DNA of 35,000 nt from Chlorobiota bacterium (GTDB lineage: Bacteria; Bacteroidota; Ignavibacteria; OLB7): contig JAEUSP010000027.1 of assembly GCA_016788565.1 (NCBI GenBank), positions 1 to 35,000 of the forward strand. The letters run 5' to 3'. The position numbers and the translations under genes are program-made. This document shows, piece by piece, positions 1 to 8,759 of this stretch; position 1 is the first letter of the stretch, and every line of letters begins with the position of its first letter. The notes below the pieces were generated by a model. The model was not told the DNA's origin, ran no database searches, and saw nothing but the letters and a program-made list of their open reading frames with translations.

Positions 1-198
1 GGCAAACCGGAAGTTGATGCGGCTTGATTCGCCGCCCAAATACCCGCTAAAAGCGTTCCACTGGCCGAACAGTTCGAACCATTGATCGGGAGTTTGGGCC
101 GATTCAGCCGCGGTCAATTTTTCAAGCAAGCCCTGGTATTCCTGCTGGGCAAAACCAGCGGTGACGGAATCGGGACGGGTTGGATAGAAGCGGTACAT
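1..198 (-). CDS. M3-family metallopeptidase paralogue, N-terminal part only
   Basis: Only the first 66 codons lie in the window; the frame is open to the left edge and begins with ATG at 198. The fragment has the same layout as the start of the complete M3 peptidase gene upstream (298-2016). Both share an RP pair near residue 8-10, a VTA-x-F motif, a helical AE-rich stretch, W-x-EL and a WNA motif near residue 47-49. I infer a tandem duplicate of a zinc oligoendopeptidase, so the catalytic HExxH region should lie outside the window. It is on the same strand, 99 bases downstream of its paralogue, and the two may be co-transcribed. Whether it remains catalytically intact cannot be seen here. 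Confidence 0.75.
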   Translation of the reverse strand, partial: MYRFYPTRPDSVTAGFAQQEYQGLLEKLTAAESAQTPDQWFELFGQWNAFSGYLGGESSRINFRFA

Positions 199-248
199 GG
201 TGTCAGTCAAGTAAAGATCAAATAAGTGCTATAGATTCAAGAGCGAAT

Positions 249-286
249 TCATCAAGGAGCAGTATGGGGAATCTGCTCCTTGATGA
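249..286. other. Perfect 14-bp inverted repeat between tandem M3 genes
   Basis: TCATCAAGGAGCAG (249-262) is followed by a 10-base loop and its exact reverse complement (273-286). It lies 11 bases after the stop codon of the complete M3 peptidase gene and before the next M3 gene. It would form a very stable RNA hairpin in the transcript. No U-tract follows on the minus strand, so it is not a textbook intrinsic terminator. It could be an RNA-stability or processing element setting the ratio of the two genes. Confidence 0.6.
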
Positions 287-297
287 TGTAGCGTTGC

Positions 298-2016
298 TTA
301 CCCCTCCGTCTCCACCACTTCCTCAACCCCAAGCTCTTGCGCGGCGTGGGCCATTAAATCGCGCATTGCTTCGGCATCGAATGGCGACCGCAGGCCAACG
401 CTGCGGAAGATATTTAGCACGCTTTTGGTCCCGCCAATGCGGCATAACTCCAAGTAGCTGGCCATCGCTTTTTGGTGATCTTCGGCATCAATCAGCGCAA
501 GCTGCATTGCGCCGGTTTCGGCAATGGCGTAGTCAATGTAGTAGAACGGAGCTTGGAAAATATGCCCCTGTGCATACCAGCGTGCGTGCTTGTATTCTTC
601 AAATCCGGTGTAGTCAATGCCGGTTAGGTAGGTGTCCCAGATTTGGCTCCATGCGGTGTCGCGCTGGTCGGGGGTTGCTGTTGGATGCTGGTAAATCCAA
701 TGCTGGAACTCATCCACAATGCAGATGTAGCAGATAATCTCCACCGCCGCCTTCCAGCGGTTGCGGCGGAATTTCTCGGCTTGTTCCGGCGTGAAAAATT
801 CGTCCATGTGGCGCATGCTTAAATACTCCATCCCCATGGAGTGAATCTCGCAAGCGTCGCTGGTGGGCCATTGCAAATCTACCGCTTCAATGGCTTGGCT
901 TTCCCACCCCTGGAATGCGTGCCCCATCTCGTGCATCAGCGTTCCAACATCGCCTTCTTCGCCGGTGGAGTTGCAAAGGATTGCCACGCGCCCTTCGTCG
1001 CTGAAGGAGGTGCAGTACGCGCCGGCGCGTTTCCCTTTTCGGTTTTCCAGATCAATCAGCCCTTCGGCGCGCATCCGCACAAAATGGCCAACTAACTCGG
1101 GCGATAGCTTGTTGAACAATCGTTCGGCGCGGTCTAGCTGTTCGGCAACCGGGGCAACGCCTGCCGGAAGTGTGGTTGCCGGGTCGTACTCAACATCCCA
1201 GGGTTTTAAGGTTGCCGACCCAAGCTGGGCGGCTTGGCGGTCGTAGATTTTTTTCTGGAGCGGAACCACAAATTGGCGGACGTTCTGACGGAATGCTGCG
1301 GCTTCGGCTGGCCCGTAATCGGTGCGCCCCATCCCCAAGTATCCAAGCGGAATGAAGTTCTGGTGGCCCAAGTTCGTTCCCATCTGGTGCCGAATCTGCA
1401 CAAGCTGGTCGAAGATTGGCGCAATCTGGTCGCGGTGCTGAAGGAACCAAGAACGATGTGCAAGGAATGCGGCTTGCCGCGTTTCTGGGCTGGCCGATTT
1501 CATCAGGCTGCGGGCTACCGGAAGCGTTACGGTTTTTCCTTCCACCGTGACTTCCCCGCCGGCCACAATTTTGTCATACTGGGTTGTCCAGTCCCCTTCT
1601 TTCACCCGAAGCTCGCTGTTGACTGGGGCAAGGGGTTCCACTGCGGTTTTCAGCACATCCACCAAGTGGCTGCCGTAGCGCTCGCCAACGGCATCGAGCC
1701 AGCGGCTGTTGAGCAGTGCGGCCAGCAGTTCGGAGTTCCCGTTCTCGGCCACGGGGCGGATTTCTTCGCGGTAGTAGCGGTAGGCTTCCTCGCGAGCGGG
1801 GTCGTTCATATCCTTGGATTGCTCGTGGCTGCGTCGGCTTCCTTCGCTGTCGCTGAAGGATTTTAGCGCGTTCCAGTCGGCGTATAATTCCAGCCAGAGT
1901 TCGGCAGTGTCGGCGGTTTCTGCGGCTTCAACACGGGCGGTGAGCGTGGCGTACTGTTCCCGAATAAATTCGGCAGTTACTTGGGTTGGGCGGTCGGCGA
2001 AATACTTGAAGGTCAT
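298..2016 (-). CDS. M3-family oligoendopeptidase (PepF-like zinc metallopeptidase)
   Basis: A 572-residue protein with the M3 zinc site: HEMGH at residues 362-366, and a downstream glutamate (E397 in GMEYL) in the place expected for the third zinc ligand. No signal peptide is visible, so it should be a cytoplasmic enzyme cleaving short peptides, as known for oligoendopeptidase F and thimet-type M3 enzymes. The length matches the roughly 560-600 residues usual for the family. The ATG at 2016 begins the first recognisable block. A second M3 gene follows on the same strand after a strong hairpin. The exact substrate range cannot be read from sequence, and the PepF label rests on overall resemblance. 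Confidence 0.9.
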   Translation of the reverse strand: MTFKYFADRPTQVTAEFIREQYATLTARVEAAETADTAELWLELYADWNALKSFSDSEGSRRSHEQSKDMNDPAREEAYRYYREEIRPVAENGNSELLAALLNSRWLDAVGERYGSHLVDVLKTAVEPLAPVNSELRVKEGDWTTQYDKIVAGGEVTVEGKTVTLPVARSLMKSASPETRQAAFLAHRSWFLQHRDQIAPIFDQLVQIRHQMGTNLGHQNFIPLGYLGMGRTDYGPAEAAAFRQNVRQFVVPLQKKIYDRQAAQLGSATLKPWDVEYDPATTLPAGVAPVAEQLDRAERLFNKLSPELVGHFVRMRAEGLIDLENRKGKRAGAYCTSFSDEGRVAILCNSTGEEGDVGTLMHEMGHAFQGWESQAIEAVDLQWPTSDACEIHSMGMEYLSMRHMDEFFTPEQAEKFRRNRWKAAVEIICYICIVDEFQHWIYQHPTATPDQRDTAWSQIWDTYLTGIDYTGFEEYKHARWYAQGHIFQAPFYYIDYAIAETGAMQLALIDAEDHQKAMASYLELCRIGGTKSVLNIFRSVGLRSPFDAEAMRDLMAHAAQELGVEEVVETEG

Positions 2017-2367
2017 TGCGGTTATGTTCTGTGTGTGTTGTTGTTGTGCTTGGCTACGGTAGTGCCTGTTGTCTGCTTCTGCAATCCAGCTGGAATGAAA
2101 CCGCTACTGCATGGTTCCGGTGCTGGGTGTGGTGGCAGCAAACCACCAGCGTGCCAATGACGAACGGCCGGCTGAAGTATGGTAGAGCAGGGGAGGAAAA
2201 TATCAACGCTGGAAACTGTGGGGCTTGGTTGGTTAGCAGCACGCAGATGGAAAAATTCGCAGAATTTGGGCAGGCGAAATTACCGTTGCTTTGCCGAAGC
2301 ATCGGTTCATCTCACTAATCCTCACAGAATCTGAGCGCGGAAGGCTCAAATAGAGTTGGCTAGCGAT

Positions 2368-2480
2368 CCCCCTCTCTTTCTTCCCTCTGTGCTCTCTGTG
2401 TCTCTGTGGTTCTTTCTCTTTACTGAAGAGAGAAAACCACAGAGGCACAGAGGACACAGAGAGGGGGAGGAAGAGAGAGG
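2368..2480. repeat. CACAGAGG-rich long inverted repeat, copy A (gap 2017-2502)
   Basis: Two pyrimidine/purine-rich arms of about 53 bases (2368-2420 and 2426-2480) are imperfect reverse complements around a five-base loop. Their core is CCACAGAGGCACAGAGG and its complement. Two further copies lie at 14856-14960 and 23917-24026. It sits between the 5' end of the M3 peptidase and the 3' end of the giant gene. The rest of the 2017-2502 gap shows no convincing gene. Short frames reading RHREHRG-type peptides are products of the repeat, not genes. Confidence 0.8.
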
Positions 2481-2502
2481 AATCCCGACAGATCAGCCGT
2501 GG

Positions 2503-5500
2503 CTACGCCGCAAACGCCCGCCGGTACTCCATCCACTCCGGCTGCTCAATCACCTCTTTCAGCTTTGGTGGAGGCGGGTCCACAAATTCCTTGCGAACCG
2601 TTAGCGTGAAGCTCTTGCTGAAGAACAAGATTTCCACTTTTACCGTCACCTTTGCTTCCCCCCACACGCGGTCGGGCGGGCCCATCTCCCACGTTAGGCC
2701 CAGATAGAACTCAACCGAGATGGTGATTAATCCAAGAATGCTTAACTCACCATTGGCGCGAACGTAGCCGGTGAGCGAGACTTTCTCCTGGCCGTTGCTT
2801 ACCTCCATCTTGAAGTAGATGCCGGCCATCACCGAGACCGAACCGCTGGCAACGCCGATGTTCATCGAGGCCGATACGCCGAACTCCAACGCCGCCTCCA
2901 TCAACTCCAGCCCATCCATCCCAAGCTCGATGGCAAAAAAACCGCCGCCGCCAAAAATATAGACCGTCAGACGGAACGGGCTTTCCCGCTCGCAGAAATG
3001 GAAACGGAACCGAACCGGATCGCCGGTGAAGGGGAGCGTGAGCGTTGCCCCCAGGTTGATGTTCATCAGGCTGAAGGCCCCCACCGCAACATCCGGCAAA
3101 CCGATGTTCACCGTCAGAAGCAGGCCGGTGGGTTGGATGTCGATGCTGAACATATCGCCGAATTTCAGGAACTCCTTCAGCTCGTTCACAAACCCCAACG
3201 GCCCGCCGAACTCCACCGCTTTGATCTTCGGATCAACGTTCATTTTCGCGCCGCTGTCGGCACTGAATTTCACCAGGTCGAAGCTGATGGTGATGATCTC
3301 GAACAGGTCAATCGCGAAATTTTTCAGATAGGCGTTCACCGCAAAGCTGGGAGCTTTTCCGGTAAGCGGAACGGTGGTGATTGCCGTCAGCGAGAAGGTG
3401 TCCTTCTTGTCCCCTTTCACCAAAAATGGCCCAAACGAATCCACCTCAGGGTCCCACTTGAAGATGATCTGAATCTCCTTCGGAATCCGGTTGATTGCTT
3501 CCTCGGCAGCGTCGGCGGCCTTCGATGCCGCGTCAATCGCCGATTCGGCTTCGTAAATAATCTGCGAGAGGAACGCCGGAACGGGGGATTTGGGGAGCGC
3601 GGCCAGCAGTTCGGAAGTAGCCTGTTTGCCGGCTTTCACTAACTCATCTTCCAGCGTGTTCTTCAGCGTGTCCATGCTGAGGTCGAATCCGGTGACGGCT
3701 TTCACGATGTCCATCAGGGAGATTCCGCCAAGCAGATCAACATCCAGCCCTGCAAAAAACTGAGCCGGATCGAACGCCCCTTTTGCCATCGAAGCAAGGT
3801 CGCCACTAACCGGGCCGGCCAGCCGCGAAAGCCCACTGATGTTCATATTGGGCGCGGCCAAACCGCCAACTTTTTCGGTGCCAGCACCCGCGCCGCCAAA
3901 CACCATTCCCACCACCGATTTCAGTTTTGCAAACACTTGCCCGCTGTTCCCGTTCGGATCGCCAGCCGCGCCGCTGAAGCCGTTCTGGATGTAGGTTTCG
4001 GGATACTCAATCGCGACCGCGCCGCCAAGCCCAGCAATCGCTTTCACCGACTCCATCTCCACCTCCGATTCCTGCATCACGGGGTAGAATCGGGGCTGGT
4101 CGTTCTGCTGAAGCGAGAGCTGCGAAAGCTCCGAGGCCGGCGGAACAAACGCCGTGAAGGTGAGCGTCTGGACGGTGAAAGCGGTGTCGCCCGATTTTTT
4201 TGCTGCGGCAAACGCAATGGTTTGCCCGCGCATCTGGCGGCGGCTTCGGTCGGGTTTGTTTCCCAGATTTAGCCGGGCAGCATCAATGGTTGAAAAGTCG
4301 TAGGCAACGGAGTTCTCGATGAAGATTGCTGGGGTTGAGAACTCGATATTTCTTCCTTCCCAATCGGTGCCGATAAGGTGAAACAGGAACGGAGTTGCCG
4401 CCCCGGAAGCTGGTTTCACATTGGGCCAGAACGCCGATTGCCCTTTGTTCGCGCCGCCAACAACCACAGCATCGTTGCTCGGTTCATCAAGGTTTGGCGT
4501 TACCAGCGTGGTGATGCGGAGCTGGCGGAAGGGGAAGTTGCGCGCGTCGTTTTTTTGGCCGAATGCTGGATACTCTTTTTCCGGCTGGCGAACCACGATG
4601 TACATCCGCTGGCGCAGGTAGGCGGTCATGTAGCCGCCGGTTTTGTGGAACTTCCGTTCGGTGACTTTTATCAGGCTTGCGCGGTGGCCAAACGGAAACA
4701 GGAAGCCTTTATACACCACCCGAACGTAGTGGTCGCGCCCCATGGTTGCGCGGTGCCGCCATTCCTCCACCGAAAGCGGCGGGTTGGCGATTGGCACATC
4801 CCACCCGCCACGAACGTTCATCCACGCCCCCAGCGAACTCAGCATCAGCCGGTCTACACGGACCACGCGCTCATCGGTGTCGGCAAGGGTGAAGTCGCTG
4901 GTGAGCTTCACTAACTCATCACGGTCGAACGCATCCAGCGACATCCGGAAAGGGTTGCGGATGGAGTTCTCGATGCTGACGGGATCGCTGGGATTGTAGT
5001 GGGGGGCGTGGCCCCCTTTCACGTAATCGGGCGACCAGACGGCGCGGACGGTGCGGTAGTAATCGGAGTCCTCATCCACCCAAGATTTGGTTTTGCTGGA
5101 ACGCATCACCCCAAGCCGTGTGTGCCACAGCTCGGTGCGTTCGCTGCTGCTGTTTGTTGTTGGGTTGGTGGTGGGAAGCGTCACCGGACCTTTCAGGTGC
5201 GCCCAGCCGCCAAAGCGGTTCGGAGCAAGGATCAGCCGGTAGGGCGTTTCCAACGCCGTCTCGGTTGGCAGCGGCTCGCGGATGCCAAAAAACTGTGCAA
5301 TCCCTGCCGACCAGTTCAATCCCAAATCGGTGCTGAGATAGCCAAAGAACTCATCCTCGCTGCTCCCCCCTTTCTTCTTTCGGGCTTTTGGTTTTTGGGC
5401 AGTTGTTGCGGCGGCTTGCTGGGCTTTCTCGGTGTTCAGCCCGCCCGTTTTTGCTATTTCGGCGGCCACTTTCTGCTGCATCCCTTCATCAATCTGGACC

Positions 5501-7503
5501 TCGGCATTCAGCTTCTTTTTCACGCTGGTGACGTTGGCCGATTTGGCCGCACGTGCCTTCCCCTTGTAGCCTGCCAGATCAACATCTTTGGCGGTGACGA
5601 CTTTGTCGCCCAAGCTCCCCCAACCCACCAGCACTTGCGGCGGCGGCGGTGGTGGGGGAAGCGCCACGCTGGGGAGGCTTGGTTCCAGCTTGGACCAATC
5701 CAGCAACGCATCCAGAGTGTAGGGGATTGCGGTGATCTCCTTCGGGATCAGGAAGGCAAGGCGGCTGGGGCCGGCAATGCGTGCTTTCACCGGAGGGGCG
5801 GTGGGCGTTTCGCCGCTGGCGGTTGGCGGGTAGCCAGCATCGCCCGGGCCGATTGGGCTTCCGTCGCTTTTTTTTGCGGGGGCGTAGCTCTCCTCGTTCG
5901 AGGTCTCGAAGAACGCCTGTTCGGCAATGTTTTGCGGCGGGAAATGGATTACCAGATACGCGGATTTGTCACCGTCGCGCACCAGAAAATTTCCCGACCC
6001 TTCGCGGTATTGCAGTGCAAGATTAACGAACTGGAACCGGAGCACCAGCAAATCCTTTGGCCGCACAACCGAGACGGTGAGGTCCGCCGGAAATGGGGTG
6101 GGGTTTGTTGGCTGGACCTTGTCGCCATCGGGTGTTCCGGGGGGAAGCATCTTGAATTTATCAGCCTCCTTCGCTGCATCCTTTGCCGCCCCTGCGCCGA
6201 TGGTGATATCGCTGCCGGGCTTGGTGATGATTGGCGATTTCGGGATCACAACGGTGGTGTCGGGCATCAGGTTCAGCCGCGCACCTTCGGGAAGGAAGGA
6301 GGGTTCGGTAATCCCCCCCGGCATTGGCGCGTGAAGCCGCCGAAGCGCGGGCGCAAGCTCAACCCGCTCAATCCCCCCGTTGATTGCGGTGATCTCCAAC
6401 GGCGAAAGATGTTCGGCATCGGCAATCTCAAGGCTGATGCCCTCGGTGTGGAGCCAGGTTGGAGTTTGCGGGTAGCGGCCAATCACTGCTTGGTGATGAT
6501 TTCCATCCGGCCCAACCGCCGCTGCGTAGGCTGCCGAACGAAGTGGAAGTTGGAACGGATTGCCGTCGCGGTCCAGGCCGTAGCCGGTGGCAACCGCCAG
6601 CGATGGAGCATCGCCAAGATGCTCGGCAAGGATTGCGTGGCGTGTGTTGCGGTTGCGGCTTTCGCCGGTCTCAAGGGTGATGCGGTCGAAGGTGTTGTTG
6701 GCGGCGGCGTTCCAGCCAAGCCCTGCGGCAAGGGTTGGCAGGAAAGCCCAGGTTTGTTCGCCACGTTCCAGCACAATGCTGGTGCGGCGCGCAACGGGTT
6801 CTTCAAACAGGCTGGCGGCGTTTGGCTGCATCAGCCTCAGCGTCAGCGCGTCGGCCGTAGCGTCGCCATCAAAGTTGTTGATGGTAGCGATTTCCTTTCC
6901 GTCAATCACAAGGCTCCAATCGGTGGCAAATGCTGCGTGGGCTTCCCCGCGAAGGGTCAGCGCGGCATCGGCAACGGTTTCCCCGGCAAACCGCACGCGC
7001 GATTCGGCACGGCTCATCCCAATCAGCCAGCGTTCAAAAGGGAAATCGCAGTGGAAATTGCCAAGCTCCATCTGCAGCGTGGCGCGGCATCCCATCAGCC
7101 CGCGGCGGATCGTGAGGTGAAGATTGGCGGGGAGGGTTGTTCCCGGGAACAGCGCGCCACGCAGTTGCACGGTGATTGCAGCATCGGTGCGGGTCACGGC
7201 AAGTTGTGGGCTTCCCCCAAACCGCCGCGTGTTGATCTCCCAGCGGACCTTCCCCCCCAGAAAAAACGCCACCCGTTTTCGGTCGCCGGCCATCTCCAAA
7301 TTTCCTAGGAGTGAAGGAGCAACCGCACCGGCTGCTGGCGCGATTCCCAGCGCGGCAAGGCCGGCCATTTTCACCACTTGCCGCCGTGTAACTGCCGGCC
7401 CGCCGGGGCGAAGCAATGACGACTCGGTGACGCTTGGGCTACTGCCTTGCAAGGGGCCGCGTGCTGTGCGGATTGTGCGGAGATTCAGCCGGGTCGGTCT
7501 CAT
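2503..7503 (-). CDS. Giant Tat-exported protein of unknown function
   Basis: From the chosen ATG at 7503 the product is 1,666 residues. Earlier in-frame starts exist at 7563 (ATG) and 7587 (TTG). Near the N-terminus a twin-arginine motif, TRRQVVK (about residues 39-45), is followed by an Ala/Gly-rich hydrophobic stretch to about residue 64, as in a Tat signal peptide. Next come a beta-rich region, a seven-proline run near residue 617, a Lys/Ala-rich linker near 680-710, and a Trp/Arg-rich block (about 790-960) including RHRATMGRDHYVRVV. An Ala-rich helical stretch lies near 1325, and a Gly-rich, strand-like, non-polar C-terminal region spans about 1500-1640. I cannot assign a known family. 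It is an isolated gene with no obvious partner. A long open frame on the opposite strand (4999-7308) is a codon-bias shadow. No frameshift is visible across 5 kb, so it is a maintained gene. Confidence 0.85.
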   Translation of the reverse strand: MRPTRLNLRTIRTARGPLQGSSPSVTESSLLRPGGPAVTRRQVVKMAGLAALGIAPAAGAVAPSLLGNLEMAGDRKRVAFFLGGKVRWEINTRRFGGSPQLAVTRTDAAITVQLRGALFPGTTLPANLHLTIRRGLMGCRATLQMELGNFHCDFPFERWLIGMSRAESRVRFAGETVADAALTLRGEAHAAFATDWSLVIDGKEIATINNFDGDATADALTLRLMQPNAASLFEEPVARRTSIVLERGEQTWAFLPTLAAGLGWNAAANNTFDRITLETGESRNRNTRHAILAEHLGDAPSLAVATGYGLDRDGNPFQLPLRSAAYAAAVGPDGNHHQAVIGRYPQTPTWLHTEGISLEIADAEHLSPLEITAINGGIERVELAPALRRLHAPMPGGITEPSFLPEGARLNLMPDTTVVIPKSPIITKPGSDITIGAGAAKDAAKEADKFKMLPPGTPDGDKVQPTNPTPFPADLTVSVVRPKDLLVLRFQFVNLALQYREGSGNFLVRDGDKSAYLVIHFPPQNIAEQAFFETSNEESYAPAKKSDGSPIGPGDAGYPPTASGETPTAPPVKARIAGPSRLAFLIPKEITAIPYTLDALLDWSKLEPSLPSVALPPPPPPPQVLVGWGSLGDKVVTAKDVDLAGYKGKARAAKSANVTSVKKKLNAEVQIDEGMQQKVAAEIAKTGGLNTEKAQQAAATTAQKPKARKKKGGSSEDEFFGYLSTDLGLNWSAGIAQFFGIREPLPTETALETPYRLILAPNRFGGWAHLKGPVTLPTTNPTTNSSSERTELWHTRLGVMRSSKTKSWVDEDSDYYRTVRAVWSPDYVKGGHAPHYNPSDPVSIENSIRNPFRMSLDAFDRDELVKLTSDFTLADTDERVVRVDRLMLSSLGAWMNVRGGWDVPIANPPLSVEEWRHRATMGRDHYVRVVYKGFLFPFGHRASLIKVTERKFHKTGGYMTAYLRQRMYIVVRQPEKEYPAFGQKNDARNFPFRQLRITTLVTPNLDEPSNDAVVVGGANKGQSAFWPNVKPASGAATPFLFHLIGTDWEGRNIEFSTPAIFIENSVAYDFSTIDAARLNLGNKPDRSRRQMRGQTIAFAAAKKSGDTAFTVQTLTFTAFVPPASELSQLSLQQNDQPRFYPVMQESEVEMESVKAIAGLGGAVAIEYPETYIQNGFSGAAGDPNGNSGQVFAKLKSVVGMVFGGAGAGTEKVGGLAAPNMNISGLSRLAGPVSGDLASMAKGAFDPAQFFAGLDVDLLGGISLMDIVKAVTGFDLSMDTLKNTLEDELVKAGKQATSELLAALPKSPVPAFLSQIIYEAESAIDAASKAADAAEEAINRIPKEIQIIFKWDPEVDSFGPFLVKGDKKDTFSLTAITTVPLTGKAPSFAVNAYLKNFAIDLFEIITISFDLVKFSADSGAKMNVDPKIKAVEFGGPLGFVNELKEFLKFGDMFSIDIQPTGLLLTVNIGLPDVAVGAFSLMNINLGATLTLPFTGDPVRFRFHFCERESPFRLTVYIFGGGGFFAIELGMDGLELMEAALEFGVSASMNIGVASGSVSVMAGIYFKMEVSNGQEKVSLTGYVRANGELSILGLITISVEFYLGLTWEMGPPDRVWGEAKVTVKVEILFFSKSFTLTVRKEFVDPPPPKLKEVIEQPEWMEYRRAFAA

Positions 7504-7654
7504 TGGCGTTGCGGGAAATTGTGCGTCGGTGCTTGTGGAAGTTGGTTGCAGCAGTAAGAACATCCATCCAATCTGAAATGTTCCCAACAGAACCAGATCG
7601 CTTCCGTGCGGAATCTACTGCAATGCTGGGGGATGCCAAAGAGGGAAAGTGGTG

Positions 7655-7757
7655 GAATGTCGAATGTCGAATGTCGAATGCCGAATCGAAGGGAGTGATG
7701 GAGGTTTCACCGGATGCCGCCCTCCGCTCATGCTGAAGCTCCGTCGAAGTATGAGCG
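7655..7757. repeat. Composite repeat: GAATGTC array plus CCGCTCAT palindrome, copy 1 (gap 7504-7921)
   Basis: Four tandem 7-base units (GAATGTC three times, then GAATGCC; 7655-7682) are followed about 40 bases later by CCGCTCAT (7724-7731) paired with ATGAGCG (7751-7757). The same two modules in the same order and spacing recur at 21742-21828, and the palindrome alone at 18902-18935. Apart from this element the gap upstream of the giant gene shows no supported gene. Confidence 0.7.
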
Positions 7758-7921
7758 TGAGCCACCGGACATCGCGCCCCCGCAAGAGCCGGTGAGAAAG
7801 AGCTCGGGGCTGGTATCTGCTCAAAAAAATTCCCCTCCGTAACTCTCTTCACCTTCTTCCGTTCGGGGCGCACGGTTTGCGGAGGGAGCACCGCCAAATC
7901 ACAACTCACATTCCTACTTCG

Positions 7922-8704
7922 ATGAACTCTCCATCGCTTCTTACTCGCCAGGAAATCCTTCAGTCGCTTCGCCAATGCCTTCAGCCGCTGCCTTACGTTC
8001 ATGCCATGTGGGAGGCTGGTGCGATTGCCTTCGACCGCGTGGATCAGTGGTCCGATATTGATCTGCAATTCGACGTTGACGACGACCACGTGGAGGAGGC
8101 TTTTGCCGAAGTTGAGCGCGCGCTGGCAAGCCTATCGGCGATTGAAATTCGCCTCCGGCTTCCCGACCCAACGTGGCACGGACATTCCCAGGCGTTCTAC
8201 CGGATTGCCAACGCCAGCCCATTTCTGATGATTGATCTTAGCATCAGCCGCCACAGCCAAACCGCCGCTCGCGAAGCATTTTTGCGGCAGGATATTCATG
8301 GCGTTCCGGTGGTCCATTTTGATAAATCTGGAGTGGTGAAGCCGGCTTCGTTCAATGCCGAGGAGCATCGGCAATCGCTGCTTGCGCGGCTTCCGCAGAT
8401 GCGCCAAAACTTCATTCTGTTCCAACCTCTTGTGCTGAAAGAATTGAACCGTGGAAATGTGATTGAGGCGGTGGCATTCTACCACAGTTGGTTGGTGCGC
8501 CCGCTGGTGGAGCTTCTGCGAATCCGGCATTGCCCGCAACGCCACAATTTCCACACACGCTACATCCAACATGATCTTCCGGCTGAGATTGGCGCACGGT
8601 TAGAGCGGTTCTTCTACGTTGCCAACGCCGATGAAATCCGCCAGCGACGCGAAGAAGGGGAGGAGTGGTTTTTGGAGCTGATGGAGGAGATGAGCAAACG
8701 CTGA
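7922..8704 (+). CDS. Nucleotidyltransferase-fold protein
   Basis: A 260-residue protein. Residues 33-47 read GAIAFDRVDQWSDID, matching the G-[SA]-x(n)-D-x-D pattern of pol-beta-type nucleotidyltransferases (D45, D47). A likely third acidic residue is D105 in a strand reading FLMIDLS. The family transfers a nucleoside monophosphate to small molecules such as aminoglycosides, or to proteins. The C-terminal half is helical and lacks a recognisable substrate signature. I chose the ATG at 7922 because the frame upstream to 7877 has no similarity and reads through intergenic sequence. It stands alone on the plus strand, convergent with the DUF2461 gene. It could be a resistance-like adenylyltransferase or a housekeeping enzyme; the substrate is unknown. 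Confidence 0.7.
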   Translation: MNSPSLLTRQEILQSLRQCLQPLPYVHAMWEAGAIAFDRVDQWSDIDLQFDVDDDHVEEAFAEVERALASLSAIEIRLRLPDPTWHGHSQAFYRIANASPFLMIDLSISRHSQTAAREAFLRQDIHGVPVVHFDKSGVVKPASFNAEEHRQSLLARLPQMRQNFILFQPLVLKELNRGNVIEAVAFYHSWLVRPLVELLRIRHCPQRHNFHTRYIQHDLPAEIGARLERFFYVANADEIRQRREEGEEWFLELMEEMSKR

Positions 8705-8717
8705 ACTGCGCGGAAAC

Positions 8718-8756
8718 AGGGGGGAGTAAGAGGTTTACTCACCGCCCCCCGCTTTT
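8718..8756. terminator. Hairpin between convergent genes
   Basis: GGGGGG-AGTAA (8719-8729) pairs with TTACT (8735-8739) and CCCCCC (8745-8750) across a short loop, followed by CGCTTTTC. It lies exactly between the plus-strand nucleotidyltransferase stop and the minus-strand DUF2461 stop, so it is probably a shared terminator. The stem has an internal bulge. Confidence 0.55.
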
Positions 8757-8759
8757 CAG

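Noticed and set aside
2233-2604. Short frames reading RHREHRG-type peptides at the CACAGAGG repeats
   Set aside because: The reading frames are translations of the inverted repeat and recur with every copy; the peptides are low-complexity.
4999-7308. 769-codon open frame on the plus strand opposite the giant gene
   Set aside because: It lies wholly antisense to the giant gene, its product has biased composition (many Cys, Trp, Gly and His) and no recognisable motif; high-GC codon usage explains the open frame.
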